NCBI RefSeq assembly: GCF_036607905.1 | Contig: NZ_CP144555.1 | Location: 1,178,001-1,242,000, forward strand | DNA length: 64,000 nucleotides | Source: Streptomyces sp. SCSIO 75703 | GTDB lineage: Bacteria; Actinomycetota; Actinomycetes; Streptomycetales; Streptomycetaceae | Reading direction: 5' to 3' | Shown: one piece after another, positions 54,495 through 64,000 of the stretch | Layout of the letters: each line of letters begins with the position of its first letter | Position numbering within the stretch: the stretch's first letter is position 1 | Notes under the pieces: generated by a model | What the model saw: only the letters and a program-made list of their open reading frames with translations | Database searches by the model: none | Told to the model about the DNA's origin: nothing | Translations under genes and position numbers: made by a program

Positions 54495-55697
54495 TCAGCC
54501 CCGGGCCGCCGCCAGCTCGGCCTCGATCAGGTCGGCCGCGCGGGGCGTGCCGCCCTCCCGGGCCATCCCGTCGCGGACCTCGGCCAGGCGTCGGGCCACC
54601 TCCGGGTCGCCCAGCAGGCCGAGGGCGGCCTCGCGCAGGGTCTCGGCGGTCGCGTCCTCGGTGGCCAGGCGCCGGGCGACGCCGAGCCCGACCAGCATGT
54701 CGGCGTTGCCGAACTGGTCCACGGCCTGCGGTACGGCGATCATCGGCGTGGCCGTGGCCAGCCCCTCCTGGCTGCCGCCGGCGCCCGCGTGGGTGACGAA
54801 GAGGTCGGCCTGCCGGAGCACCGCGAGCTGCGGGACCCAGGGGCGCACCTCCACGGAGTCGGGCACCTCCCCCAGGTCCTCGGCGGTGACGTGCCGGCCG
54901 ACCTGGAGCACCGTGTGCCAGCCGGGGAGGCGGGCGAAGGCCCGGACGCACTCCCGGTAGAAGGCGGGCTGCCGGGTGAAGGAGGAACCGAGGGAGACGA
55001 GGACGACCTTCTCGGCGCCGGCCGGGCGCTGCCAGTCGCCCTCGCCGGAGCGGTCGCCCTGGCAGGCGCCGACGAAGCTGTGCACGCGCTCGTCGACCCG
55101 GTCGGCGTTGGGCTGGAGCACCTTCGGGATCAGCACCAGGGAGCGGTCGGGCCGGCCGACGAACGGGTCGGGGTGCCGGGTGATCCCGTTCTCCTCCAGC
55201 CAGGCGTGGAAGCGCGCGTAGTACGCCCGGCCGCGTTCGGTGGTCAGCGGCTCGGCCCACATCGGCTCGGAGACCTCCTTCTCGTACCCCTCCCAGGCGA
55301 CCAGGTTCGGCGAGAGGGAGACGGCGGGCACGCCCCAGCGGTGGGCCAGGACGCGGGCCGGGTAGGAGGTGATGTCGTGCAGGACGAGGTCCGGGGTGTC
55401 GCCCTCGTAGGCGGCGGCGAGCTGCGGGAGGGCCTGGATCGCGTCGTCGAGGAAGGGCTCCACGTTGTCGAGCAGGGTGGAGCCCCAGGCGGACGGGTCC
55501 GCGTCGGGGCCGGGCAGGGTGCTGGTCCACAGCCGGGGTTCGGCGCCGGTCTCGGCCACCTTCTCGGCGAAGTGCGGGGGGATCGCGTAGGTCACGCGGT
55601 GACCTCGCGCCACGAGTTCACGGATCACCTCCAGACTGGGGTTCACGTGGCCGTGGGCGGCGACGGAGAACATGGCGAGGTGCGCGGGACGGGTCAT
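54495..55697 (-). CDS. Macrolide-type glycosyltransferase (MGT family)
   Basis: GT-B glycosyltransferase of 400 residues like OleD and MgtA, which inactivate macrolides and other polyphenols by glucosylation. The catalytic His is in [16 protein letters not shown], and the UDP-sugar motif is [48 protein letters not shown] is the usual inter-domain strand. ATG 55697 lies seven bases after a likely -10 box, so the transcript may be leaderless. Possible role: self-protection or detoxification; no evidence links it to the phenazine cluster 30 kb away. Confidence 0.9.
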   Translation of the reverse strand: MTRPAHLAMFSVAAHGHVNPSLEVIRELVARGHRVTYAIPPHFAEKVAETGAEPRLWTSTLPGPDADPSAWGSTLLDNVEPFLDDAIQALPQLAAAYEGDTPDLVLHDITSYPARVLAHRWGVPAVSLSPNLVAWEGYEKEVSEPMWAEPLTTERGRAYYARFHAWLEENGITRHPDPFVGRPDRSLVLIPKVLQPNADRVDERVHSFVGACQGDRSGEGDWQRPAGAEKVVLVSLGSSFTRQPAFYRECVRAFARLPGWHTVLQVGRHVTAEDLGEVPDSVEVRPWVPQLAVLRQADLFVTHAGAGGSQEGLATATPMIAVPQAVDQFGNADMLVGLGVARRLATEDATAETLREAALGLLGDPEVARRLAEVRDGMAREGGTPRAADLIEAELAAARG

Positions 55698-55704
55698 GCG
55701 GACG

Positions 55705-55736
55705 ACCATAGGCGAGACGATACGTCTCGTACAAAG
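55705..55736 (-). promoter_or_regulatory. Promoter with embedded operator for the MGT gene
   Basis: On the minus strand TTGTAC (-35) and TATGGT (-10) stand 18 bases apart. The spacer holds a perfect 17-base palindrome, CGAGACG-TAT-CGTCTCG (55713-55729), typical of a TetR-type operator. The -10 box is seven bases from the ATG at 55697, so transcription probably starts at or next to the start codon. Confidence 0.65.
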
Positions 55737-55955
55737 GTTTTTCCGCGGCGGTCCGGTCGCCCGCCCTCCCGGCCGGTCCCCGGCCGGTCCCCGGCCGGGA
55801 GGGGGCACCGCGCACACGGCCCCACCTGTGCGAATGGGAGACTGGCCGGTGGATGGCGGACACCGCGGCGCCCTGGGCGCCCGGGCCACGGGCCGTCCCC
55901 CGCCGGCACGCCGTCGACGGAGAAACGGCCGAGCACGGACACGGAGGACGGACGG

Positions 55956-56819
55956 ATGGACGAGGCACGGGCCCGGGAGGTGCTGGACGCGGCCGGGGTG
56001 CTGCCCGGCCCGGCGCGGGAGGCACGACTGCTCGCGCTGGGCGAGAACGCGGTGTTCGCCGCGGGCGGCCTCGCGGTCAAGGTGGGCCGGGACGCCGAGT
56101 TGCTGGAGCGCGCCCGCCGGGAGCTGGCCATCGCGGTGTGGCTGGAGGAGGCCGGGGTGCCCGCGGTGCGGGCGGCCGACCCGAAGGCGCTCTTCGTCGA
56201 CGGGCACCCGGTGACCGTGTGGCACCGGCTGCCCGACCCCGTACGGCCGGCCGAGCCGCGGGACGTGGCCGCGCTGCTGCGGCTGGTGCACGCCCTGCCC
56301 GCGCCGGACTTCCCGCTGCCCCCGCGCGATCTGCTGGCCGGCGTGGAGCGGTGGCTGCGGCTCGCGGGCGACGTGGTCGACCCGGCGGACGCGGCCTACC
56401 TGCGCCGGCGCCGGGACGGTTTCGCGGAGGCCGCCGCCGCGCTCGCCCCGCACCTGCCGCCGGGCCCCATCCACGGCGACGCGCTCCCCCGCAACGTGCA
56501 CGTGGGCCCCGACGGGCCGGTCCTGGTGGACCTGGAGACCTTCTCCACCGACCTGCGCGAGCACGACCTGGTCGTGATGGCGCTGAGCCGGGACCGCTAC
56601 GGGCTGCCCGCCGCGGCGTACGACTCCTTCACCGAGACCTACGGCTGGGACGTGCGTGCCTGGGACGGCTGCGCGGTGCTGCGGGGCGCCCGGGAGACGG
56701 CGAGCTGCGCGTGGGTGGCGCAGCACGCGCCGAGCAACCCCAAGGCGCTGGCCGAGTTCCGGCGCCGGGTGGCCTCCCTGCGGGACGGCGATCCGACGGT
56801 GCGCTGGTACCCCTTCTGA
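55956..56819 (+). CDS. Aminoglycoside phosphotransferase (APH) family kinase
   Basis: A 287-residue protein-kinase-like fold enzyme. [16 protein letters not shown] carries the ATP-site Lys, the Brenner-type catalytic motif is [28 protein letters not shown] (HGD...N...D), and [18 protein letters not shown] is the usual helix. The family phosphorylates antibiotics or small metabolites; the substrate is unknown. ATG 55956 after GGAGGA. Divergent from the MGT gene. Confidence 0.87.
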   Translation: MDEARAREVLDAAGVLPGPAREARLLALGENAVFAAGGLAVKVGRDAELLERARRELAIAVWLEEAGVPAVRAADPKALFVDGHPVTVWHRLPDPVRPAEPRDVAALLRLVHALPAPDFPLPPRDLLAGVERWLRLAGDVVDPADAAYLRRRRDGFAEAAAALAPHLPPGPIHGDALPRNVHVGPDGPVLVDLETFSTDLREHDLVVMALSRDRYGLPAAAYDSFTETYGWDVRAWDGCAVLRGARETASCAWVAQHAPSNPKALAEFRRRVASLRDGDPTVRWYPF

Positions 56820-56861
56820 TCCCGGCGTCCCGCGGGGCGGGCGGCGGCCGGGGGCGGCCGG

Positions 56862-57590
56862 TCAGACGCGGGCGCCGGCGTCGGCCGCCTCGCGCAGCGG
56901 CCAGGCGCCGTCGACGACGGCCGTGGGGTCGCCCTTGCGGCGCAGGTATCCCTGGAAGTCCGCCGCCCACTCGGCGCACCACCGGATCTGACGGCGGTGC
57001 AGCTCCGCCGGGGCGAGGGCGGCGACCTTGGGGTGGCGGACGGCTATCGCGGTGGCGAGCCGGGCCGCGGCGAGCGCGTCCGCCCCCGCGTCGTGCGCCG
57101 CGTCCAGCTCCACCCCGTACTCGGCGCAGACCGCCTCCAGGTTCCGCTTGCCGCGGCGGTACCGGTCGACGGACCGGTCGATGACGTACGGGTCGACGAC
57201 CGGGGCCGGATCGCGTCCGCCCAGGCGCTCGCGCAGCGACGGCAGCCCGTACCGGCGCAGTTCGGCGCAGAGCAGGGTCAGGTCGAAGGCGGCGTTGTAC
57301 GCGACGACCGGGGCGCCCGCCTTCCAGTGGTCGGCGAGCACGCTCGCGACGGCGTCGGCGACCCGGTCGGCGGGCCGGCCCTCGGCCGTCGCGCGCTCGT
57401 TGCTCACGCCGTGCACGGCGACGGCGTCCGCCGGTATCTCCACGCCCGGGTCGGCGAGCCACTCCCGGCGGCCGGCCGGTGCGCCGTCACGGACCTCGAT
57501 CACGGCGGCCGTGACGATGCGCGCCTCGTGCGGGTCGGTGCCCGTCGTCTCCAGGTCGAAGCCGATCAGCGGCTCCCGGTGCCAGCCCAT
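56862..57590 (-). CDS. DEDDh 3'-5' exonuclease (DNA polymerase III epsilon-like)
   Basis: A 242-residue nuclease. Exo I LIGFDLETTGTDPHEARIV contains the D-x-E pair, Exo II VVAYNAAFDLTLLCAEL carries the next Asp, and Exo III DAAHDAGADALAAARLA the H-x4-D. It likely acts in proofreading or RNA/DNA trimming separately from the polymerase. ATG 57590; the longer open frame is not supported. Confidence 0.88.
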   Translation of the reverse strand: MGWHREPLIGFDLETTGTDPHEARIVTAAVIEVRDGAPAGRREWLADPGVEIPADAVAVHGVSNERATAEGRPADRVADAVASVLADHWKAGAPVVAYNAAFDLTLLCAELRRYGLPSLRERLGGRDPAPVVDPYVIDRSVDRYRRGKRNLEAVCAEYGVELDAAHDAGADALAAARLATAIAVRHPKVAALAPAELHRRQIRWCAEWAADFQGYLRRKGDPTAVVDGAWPLREAADAGARV

Positions 57591-57696
57591 GGGCGGTCCC
57601 CCTCCTCGGTGATGCGTCCCCCCAGTGGTTCCCACCTTCGCACGCGGCACTGACAACACCGGGCGGCCGGTCCCGCCGCCGGGCCGGGACGGACAC

Positions 57697-58944
57697 TCAG
57701 GACACCGGGCGCGAATCCGCCCACATCAGCTCGAACTCCTCGCGGTACGCGGGGAAGAGCCCCGCCTCGTCCAGGGGGTCCGCTTTGACGACCTTTCCGC
57801 CGTTGCGTCCGTTGCGCAGGACCATCACCGGCGTCTCGATGCCCCGGGTGCGGGCCAGGTAGGACTGGACCACGGCGATGCCGTCGGAGCCGTCGCCGTC
57901 GACGAGGTAGGCGGTGAAGCGGGGCGTCTCGTCGAAGACCTGGATCTCGAAGGCGCCGGGGTCCCGCAGCCGCGAGCGCACCCGGCGCATGTGCAGGATG
58001 TTCATCTCCACGGCGCGGCTCAGCTCGCCCCGCTTGACGCCGAGTTCGCGCTCGCGGCGCTTGACCGCGCTGGAGGCCGGGTTGAGGAAGAGCAGCCGCA
58101 CCCGGCCGCCGGCCTCGGCCAGGCGCACCAGCCGGCGCCCGGAGAAGTTCTGCACGAGCAGGTTGAGGCCGATGCCGAGGGCGTCCAGCCGGCGGGCGCC
58201 GCCGAAGATGTCCTCCGCCGGGAACTGGCGCAGCAGCCGGACCCGGTCGGGGTGGACGGCGACCACGTCGGCGTAGCGGTCGCCGACCAGGTCCTCGACC
58301 GCGTCGACGGGCAGCCGGCGCGCGGAGGGCACGTCGCTGCCCGCGCCGAGCACCTCCAGCAGCCGCGCCGAGGCCCGTTCGGCCTGGCTGAGCACCGCCT
58401 CCGACAGGGCCCGGTTGCGGGAGACGACGTTGCGGGTGACCTCCAGTTCGTCCAGGGCGAGTTCGACGTCGCGCCGCTCGTCGACGTAGGGCTCGAAGCA
58501 GGGCCAGTGCTGCACCATCAGCTCCCGCAGCTGCGGCAGCGTGAGGAAGCTGAGCACGTTGTCGTCGGCGGGGTCGAGGAGGTAGCCCTTGCGGCGGCTG
58601 ACCTCGCGGACCGCGACCGCGCGCTGCACCCATTCCTGGCCGGCGGGGCCGGCGGCGGCGACCACCCAGTCGTCGCCGTGGACGGGTTCGTAGACCGGCC
58701 GGAGCACGGCGGCCACGACCGTGCGCAGCCGCTGCTCGACGAGGTTCAGCCAGATGTAGGCGCGGCCCGCCCGCTGGGCCCGGGTGCGCACCTCGTGCCA
58801 CGCCTCGGCGCCCCAGTCCAGTTCCGGGCCGATGGCGCCCACGCTCATCGGCCGTGCCAGGGACACCGCGCCGGGCCGGACGTCCGGGGAGTCCCCCTCG
58901 CGACCCTCGTCACCAGGGGGCAGTTCCCGCCCTCCCGAGCCCAC
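57697..58944 (-). CDS. SAV2148-family HEPN-domain protein
   Basis: Conserved Streptomyces protein, about 415 residues. RAYIWLNLVEQRLRTVVAAVLRPVYEPVHGDDWV is the HEPN-like helical part, followed by a long conserved body (REVSRRKGYLLDPADDNVLSFLTLPQLRELMVQHWPCFEPYVDERR, DALGIGLNLLVQNFSGRRLVRLAEAG). HEPN domains are often RNA-binding or ribonucleolytic; the role of this family is unknown. GTG 58944 after GGAAGG is chosen because homologues share the GSGGRELPPGDEG start; ATG 58848 is a shorter alternative. Confidence 0.82.
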   Translation of the reverse strand: MGSGGRELPPGDEGREGDSPDVRPGAVSLARPMSVGAIGPELDWGAEAWHEVRTRAQRAGRAYIWLNLVEQRLRTVVAAVLRPVYEPVHGDDWVVAAAGPAGQEWVQRAVAVREVSRRKGYLLDPADDNVLSFLTLPQLRELMVQHWPCFEPYVDERRDVELALDELEVTRNVVSRNRALSEAVLSQAERASARLLEVLGAGSDVPSARRLPVDAVEDLVGDRYADVVAVHPDRVRLLRQFPAEDIFGGARRLDALGIGLNLLVQNFSGRRLVRLAEAGGRVRLLFLNPASSAVKRRERELGVKRGELSRAVEMNILHMRRVRSRLRDPGAFEIQVFDETPRFTAYLVDGDGSDGIAVVQSYLARTRGIETPVMVLRNGRNGGKVVKADPLDEAGLFPAYREEFELMWADSRPVS

Positions 58945-59340
58945 CCGCGCACCGCCTTCCGCTCCCCGGCTCTCCCGGGGCACCACCTGTCCCAACGATC
59001 AAGGAAGGGTACTCCGGGAGCGGTGCGCCGTGCAGCCCGATGGTCAGGCTCGTCGTCCCAACGAGCGTGATCCACGGGGCCGTTCCGGTCTCGGACGGCC
59101 ACGGGAGTGAGCGGATTCATCACGCGTTCACAGCGCGCGGACCGTCCACGCCCGCGGACCGGCGAGCCGGGGCGCGCCGCGCGGTCGCCCGCTCCCGGAG
59201 CACGGCGCGCGGGCGGCCCGGGGGGCGCGGTCCGAACGGGGGGCGCCCCGGGCGCGCTCACAGGTGGCGGGAGCGACTTTCGGGGAGACTCGGAGCCAGG
59301 GCGCCGGCACCGGCGCCACACACCGGGGAGAGTCGAGTCC
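58945..59340. other. Divergent intergenic region between the HEPN gene and glgX
   Basis: About 396 bases with promoters for both genes. A small inverted repeat GCTCGT-N7-ACGAGC (59048-59066) is present near the middle. No gene is recognised. Confidence 0.45.
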
Positions 59341-61479
<2,139 letters not shown>

Positions 61480-61525
61480 AGGGGGCCTGTGAGACGAAAC
61501 GGGACGGCCCGGGTACGTACCGGTC

Positions 61526-64000
61526 ATGACGTCTGAGCGACACCGCCCGCCGGTCCCCCCGATCCCCACGGCCACCTACCGGCTGCAGCTCCAGCCCGCC
61601 TTCCCCTTCGCGGCCGCGGCGGCGGCCGTGCCCTACCTGGCCTCGCTCGGCGTGTCGCACCTGCACCTCTCCCCCGTCCTGGAGGCGGTCCCCGGCTCGG
61701 CGCACGGCTACGACGTCGTGGACCACGCGCGCGTGCGCGGCGAACTGGGCGGCGAGGAGGGGCTGCGGGAGCTGGCGCGCGCCGCGCGGGGGCACGGGCT
61801 GGGCCTGGTGGTGGACATCGTGCCGAACCACATGGCGATGTCCCCGCGCCACAACCGCGCCCTGTGGGAGGTGCTGCGCGAGGGCCCCGGGTCACCGTAC
61901 GCGCGCTGGTTCGACATCGACTGGGAGGCGCAGGGCGGGCAGGTGCTGCTGCCGGTGCTCGGCGGCCCCCTCGGCGAGGTGCTGGAGGGCCTGCGGACCG
62001 AGGACGGGGTGCTGCGCCACGGGGACCAGGTCTTCCCGCTCCGGGAGGGCACCGAGGGCCTGCCGCTGCCCGAACTGCTGGACGCCCAGTGGTACCGCCC
62101 GGTGTGGTGGCGGCTGGCCCGCACCGAGCTGAACTACCGGCGGTTCTTCAGCGTCTCGGAGCTGATCGGGGTGCGGGTGGAGGACCCGGAGGTCTTCGAG
62201 GCGACCCACGCCACCGTCCTGCGGCTGCTGCGCGAGGGCGTGGTCGACGGGCTGCGCGTCGACCACCCGGACGGGCTCGCCGACCCCGGCGGGTACCTGC
62301 GGCGGCTCGACGAGGCGACCGGCGGCCGGTGGACCGTGGTCGAGAAGATCCTCGCGGACGGGGAGCGGCTGCCGGCCGGCTGGCCCGTCGCCGGCACCAC
62401 CGGCTACGAGTCCCTGCGCCACGTCGACGCCCTCTTCACCGACCCGGACGGCGCCGCCGGACTCCTCGCCGCCTACCGCGACTTCGCCGGCCCCCCGGCG
62501 GACCGGGGCGGCGACTGGGCGGCGACGGTGCGGCGCTCGGCGTACGAGGTGCTCTCCCACGAGCTGGCCGCCGAGACCGAGCGGCTGACCCGGGTGGCCC
62601 ACCGGCTCTGCGCGTCCTCGCCGGTGGCCACGCTGCGCGACCGGGCGCCGTGGGCGCTGCGCACCGCCCTGCGCGAGCTGCTGGTCCGCCTGGACGTCTA
62701 CCGGCCCTACGCACCGGCCGACGCGGCCCGGCTGATCACCGGGCGGGTGGTGGCCGAGGCGCGGCGCGCCTTCACCGTGCCGGAGGAGGCGGGCGCGGTG
62801 GACGCGGTCCGGGACCTGCTGACCGGCCGGGCGGGGGAGGGCCCGGAACACGAGGAGTTCCGGGCCCGGTTCGCGCAGACCTCCTCCGCGCTGCGCGCCA
62901 AGTCGGTGGAGGACCGGGCCTTCTACCGCCACGTGCCGCTGCTGTCGGCCGGGGAGGTCGGCGGCGATCCGGGGCGGCCGGCGCTGCCGCCCGGGGAGTT
63001 CCACGCCTTCTGCGCGGACCTCCAGCGCGAGCGGCCCGCGGCGGGGACGGTGCTCTCCACCCACGACACCAAGCGCAGCGCCGACGTGCGGGCCGCGCTC
63101 GCCGTCCTCGCCCAGTGCCCCACGGCCTGGGCCGAGGTGGTGGCGAAGGCCGCGGCCGAGGCTCCCCGGGCGCCGGACGGCGTACTGGCCTGGGCGGCGT
63201 GGCAGACGGTGTTCGGGCTGGGACCGGCCGACGGCGGCCGGGTGCGGGAGGCGCTGGTGAAGCACGTCCGCGAGGCCGGTCTGCACACCACCTGGACGGA
63301 ACGGGACCCGGAGTACGAGGAGGCGGTGGCGCGGTTCCTGGCGGCGGGGCCGTGCGGTGCGCCGGGCGAGCGGGTGGCCGCCTTCCGGGCGGAGCTGGAG
63401 CCGCACATCCGGGCCCACCTGCTCGGCGCGGCGCTGGTCCACCTGACGATGCCGGGCGTGCCCGACCTCTACCAGGGCACGGAGGGCGAGTACCGGGCGC
63501 TGGTGGACCCGGACAACCGGGCTCCCGCGAGCTTCCCGCCCGTCGCCGGCCCCGGGGAGAAGGGGGCGGTGACGCGGGCCGCGCTGGCGCTGCGCTCCCG
63601 CCGGCCGGGGGTCTTCGGCGAGGGCGCCTCCTACGCCCCGCTGACGGCCGAGGGGCCGGCGGCGGAGCACTGCGTGGCCTTCGTCCGCACCGGGGCGGCC
63701 CTGACCGCGGTGACCCGGCTGTCGCTGCGGCTGGCGGAGGCGGGCGGCTGGCGCGGCACGGAGCTGGCGCTGCCGCCGGGCCGCTGGTCCGACCTCCTCG
63801 CCCCCGGCCGGGCGCACACGGGCCGGGTCCGCGTCGCGGACCTCTTCCGGGAACTGCCGGTGGCCCTGCTCGAACGCGAGGACCCGGCGGACGCGGGGAA
63901 CACGACGGCCACCGCGAGCCCGGCGGAGACGGGAAGCATCGCGGAGACGGGAAGCACGGGAAGCACCGCAGAGACGGGAAGCACCGGGAGCACGGCGCAC
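61526..64000 (+). CDS. treY: Maltooligosyl trehalose synthase (partial, runs off the window)
   Basis: Converts the reducing end of maltodextrin to a trehalosyl unit, to be cut by TreZ. 825 codons are present without a stop. GH13 motifs include IPTATYRLQLQPAFPF, YLASLGVSHLHLSPVL, GLGLVVDIVPNHMA, GVVDGLRVDHPDGLADP (nucleophile Asp), WTVVEKILADGERLP (acid Glu), TVLSTHDTKRSADVRAAL and MPGVPDLYQGTEGEY. After the catalytic domain the last 30 visible residues are a low-complexity Thr-Gly-Ser-rich tail (AETGS repeats) not found in most TreY. treZ is expected downstream. Confidence 0.95.
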   Translation, partial: MTSERHRPPVPPIPTATYRLQLQPAFPFAAAAAAVPYLASLGVSHLHLSPVLEAVPGSAHGYDVVDHARVRGELGGEEGLRELARAARGHGLGLVVDIVPNHMAMSPRHNRALWEVLREGPGSPYARWFDIDWEAQGGQVLLPVLGGPLGEVLEGLRTEDGVLRHGDQVFPLREGTEGLPLPELLDAQWYRPVWWRLARTELNYRRFFSVSELIGVRVEDPEVFEATHATVLRLLREGVVDGLRVDHPDGLADPGGYLRRLDEATGGRWTVVEKILADGERLPAGWPVAGTTGYESLRHVDALFTDPDGAAGLLAAYRDFAGPPADRGGDWAATVRRSAYEVLSHELAAETERLTRVAHRLCASSPVATLRDRAPWALRTALRELLVRLDVYRPYAPADAARLITGRVVAEARRAFTVPEEAGAVDAVRDLLTGRAGEGPEHEEFRARFAQTSSALRAKSVEDRAFYRHVPLLSAGEVGGDPGRPALPPGEFHAFCADLQRERPAAGTVLSTHDTKRSADVRAALAVLAQCPTAWAEVVAKAAAEAPRAPDGVLAWAAWQTVFGLGPADGGRVREALVKHVREAGLHTTWTERDPEYEEAVARFLAAGPCGAPGERVAAFRAELEPHIRAHLLGAALVHLTMPGVPDLYQGTEGEYRALVDPDNRAPASFPPVAGPGEKGAVTRAALALRSRRPGVFGEGASYAPLTAEGPAAEHCVAFVRTGAALTAVTRLSLRLAEAGGWRGTELALPPGRWSDLLAPGRAHTGRVRVADLFRELPVALLEREDPADAGNTTATASPAETGSIAETGSTGSTAETGSTGSTAH

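Overview
The window is very GC-rich and uses GTG and TTG starts, ATGA/GTGA overlaps and occasional TTA codons, and it carries Streptomyces-type gene content. It is therefore a chromosomal segment of a Streptomyces or close relative. The two ends are cut: an Ada/AlkA gene runs off the left and a treY gene runs off the right.

Layout. (1) 1-2434: housekeeping ada/alkA and rsgA, both leftward. (2) 2733-25434: a phenazine biosynthetic gene cluster of about 23 kb. Its left part holds a LysR regulator, an MFS exporter, a berberine-bridge-type oxidase, a StrR/ParB-type regulator, a VOC-fold protein and a methyltransferase. A nearly gapless 16-kb rightward run (9572-25434) then gives SDR, flavin hydroxylase, phzD, phzE, a YdhR-like protein, phzF, phzG, a flavodoxin-like reductase, a free-standing adenylation domain, a carrier protein, a KASIII-like acyltransferase, an acid-activating enzyme and acyl reductase of EhpF/EhpG (LuxE/LuxC) type, an NRPS-type N-methyltransferase, phzB and phzC. 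(3) 25840-31226: a sigma/anti-sigma/CBM2 fusion, a radical SAM protein, alditol oxidase and homocysteine methyltransferase. (4) 31553-37197: maleylacetate reductase with a decayed dioxygenase, a carboxylesterase, a decayed ThuA gene, and a VOC/AraC pair. (5) 37233-43945: a YihY membrane protein, an AidB-like flavoprotein, a GAF regulator, a secreted protein and a GNAT acetyltransferase. (6) 44007-53621: an assimilatory sulfate reduction and sulfonate uptake operon preceded by a hairpin and a leader peptide. (7) 53726-58944: DUF1697, macrolide glycosyltransferase, phosphotransferase-fold kinase, exonuclease and a HEPN protein. (8) 59341-64000: glgX and treY (glycogen to trehalose).

How the cluster should work. 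PhzC, E, D, F, B and G make the phenazine core (probably phenazine-1,6-dicarboxylate) from erythrose-4-phosphate, PEP and chorismate. The EhpF/EhpG-like pair would reduce one carboxyl to an aldehyde and an SDR would take it to the alcohol. A hydroxylase and a methyltransferase can add a methoxy group, which gives a griseoluteic-acid-like acid. The A domain, carrier protein, KASIII-like enzyme (Cys kept; His and Asn of the normal triad replaced) and free NRPS N-methyltransferase look like a cassette that loads an amino acid, N-methylates it and transfers it to the alcohol as an ester. The product would be an aminoacyl phenazine of the D-alanylgriseoluteic acid/pelagiomicin type. The substrate choices and product are inference. 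The enzyme families are read from the sequence.

Regulation. A perfect 29-bp palindrome (9402-9430) between the two divergent units has the StrR-type layout GTCCGACTG-N11-CAGTCGGAC. Both regulators in the cluster carry one TTA codon, which predicts bldA control. The strR-like gene also has a hairpin over its ribosome binding site.
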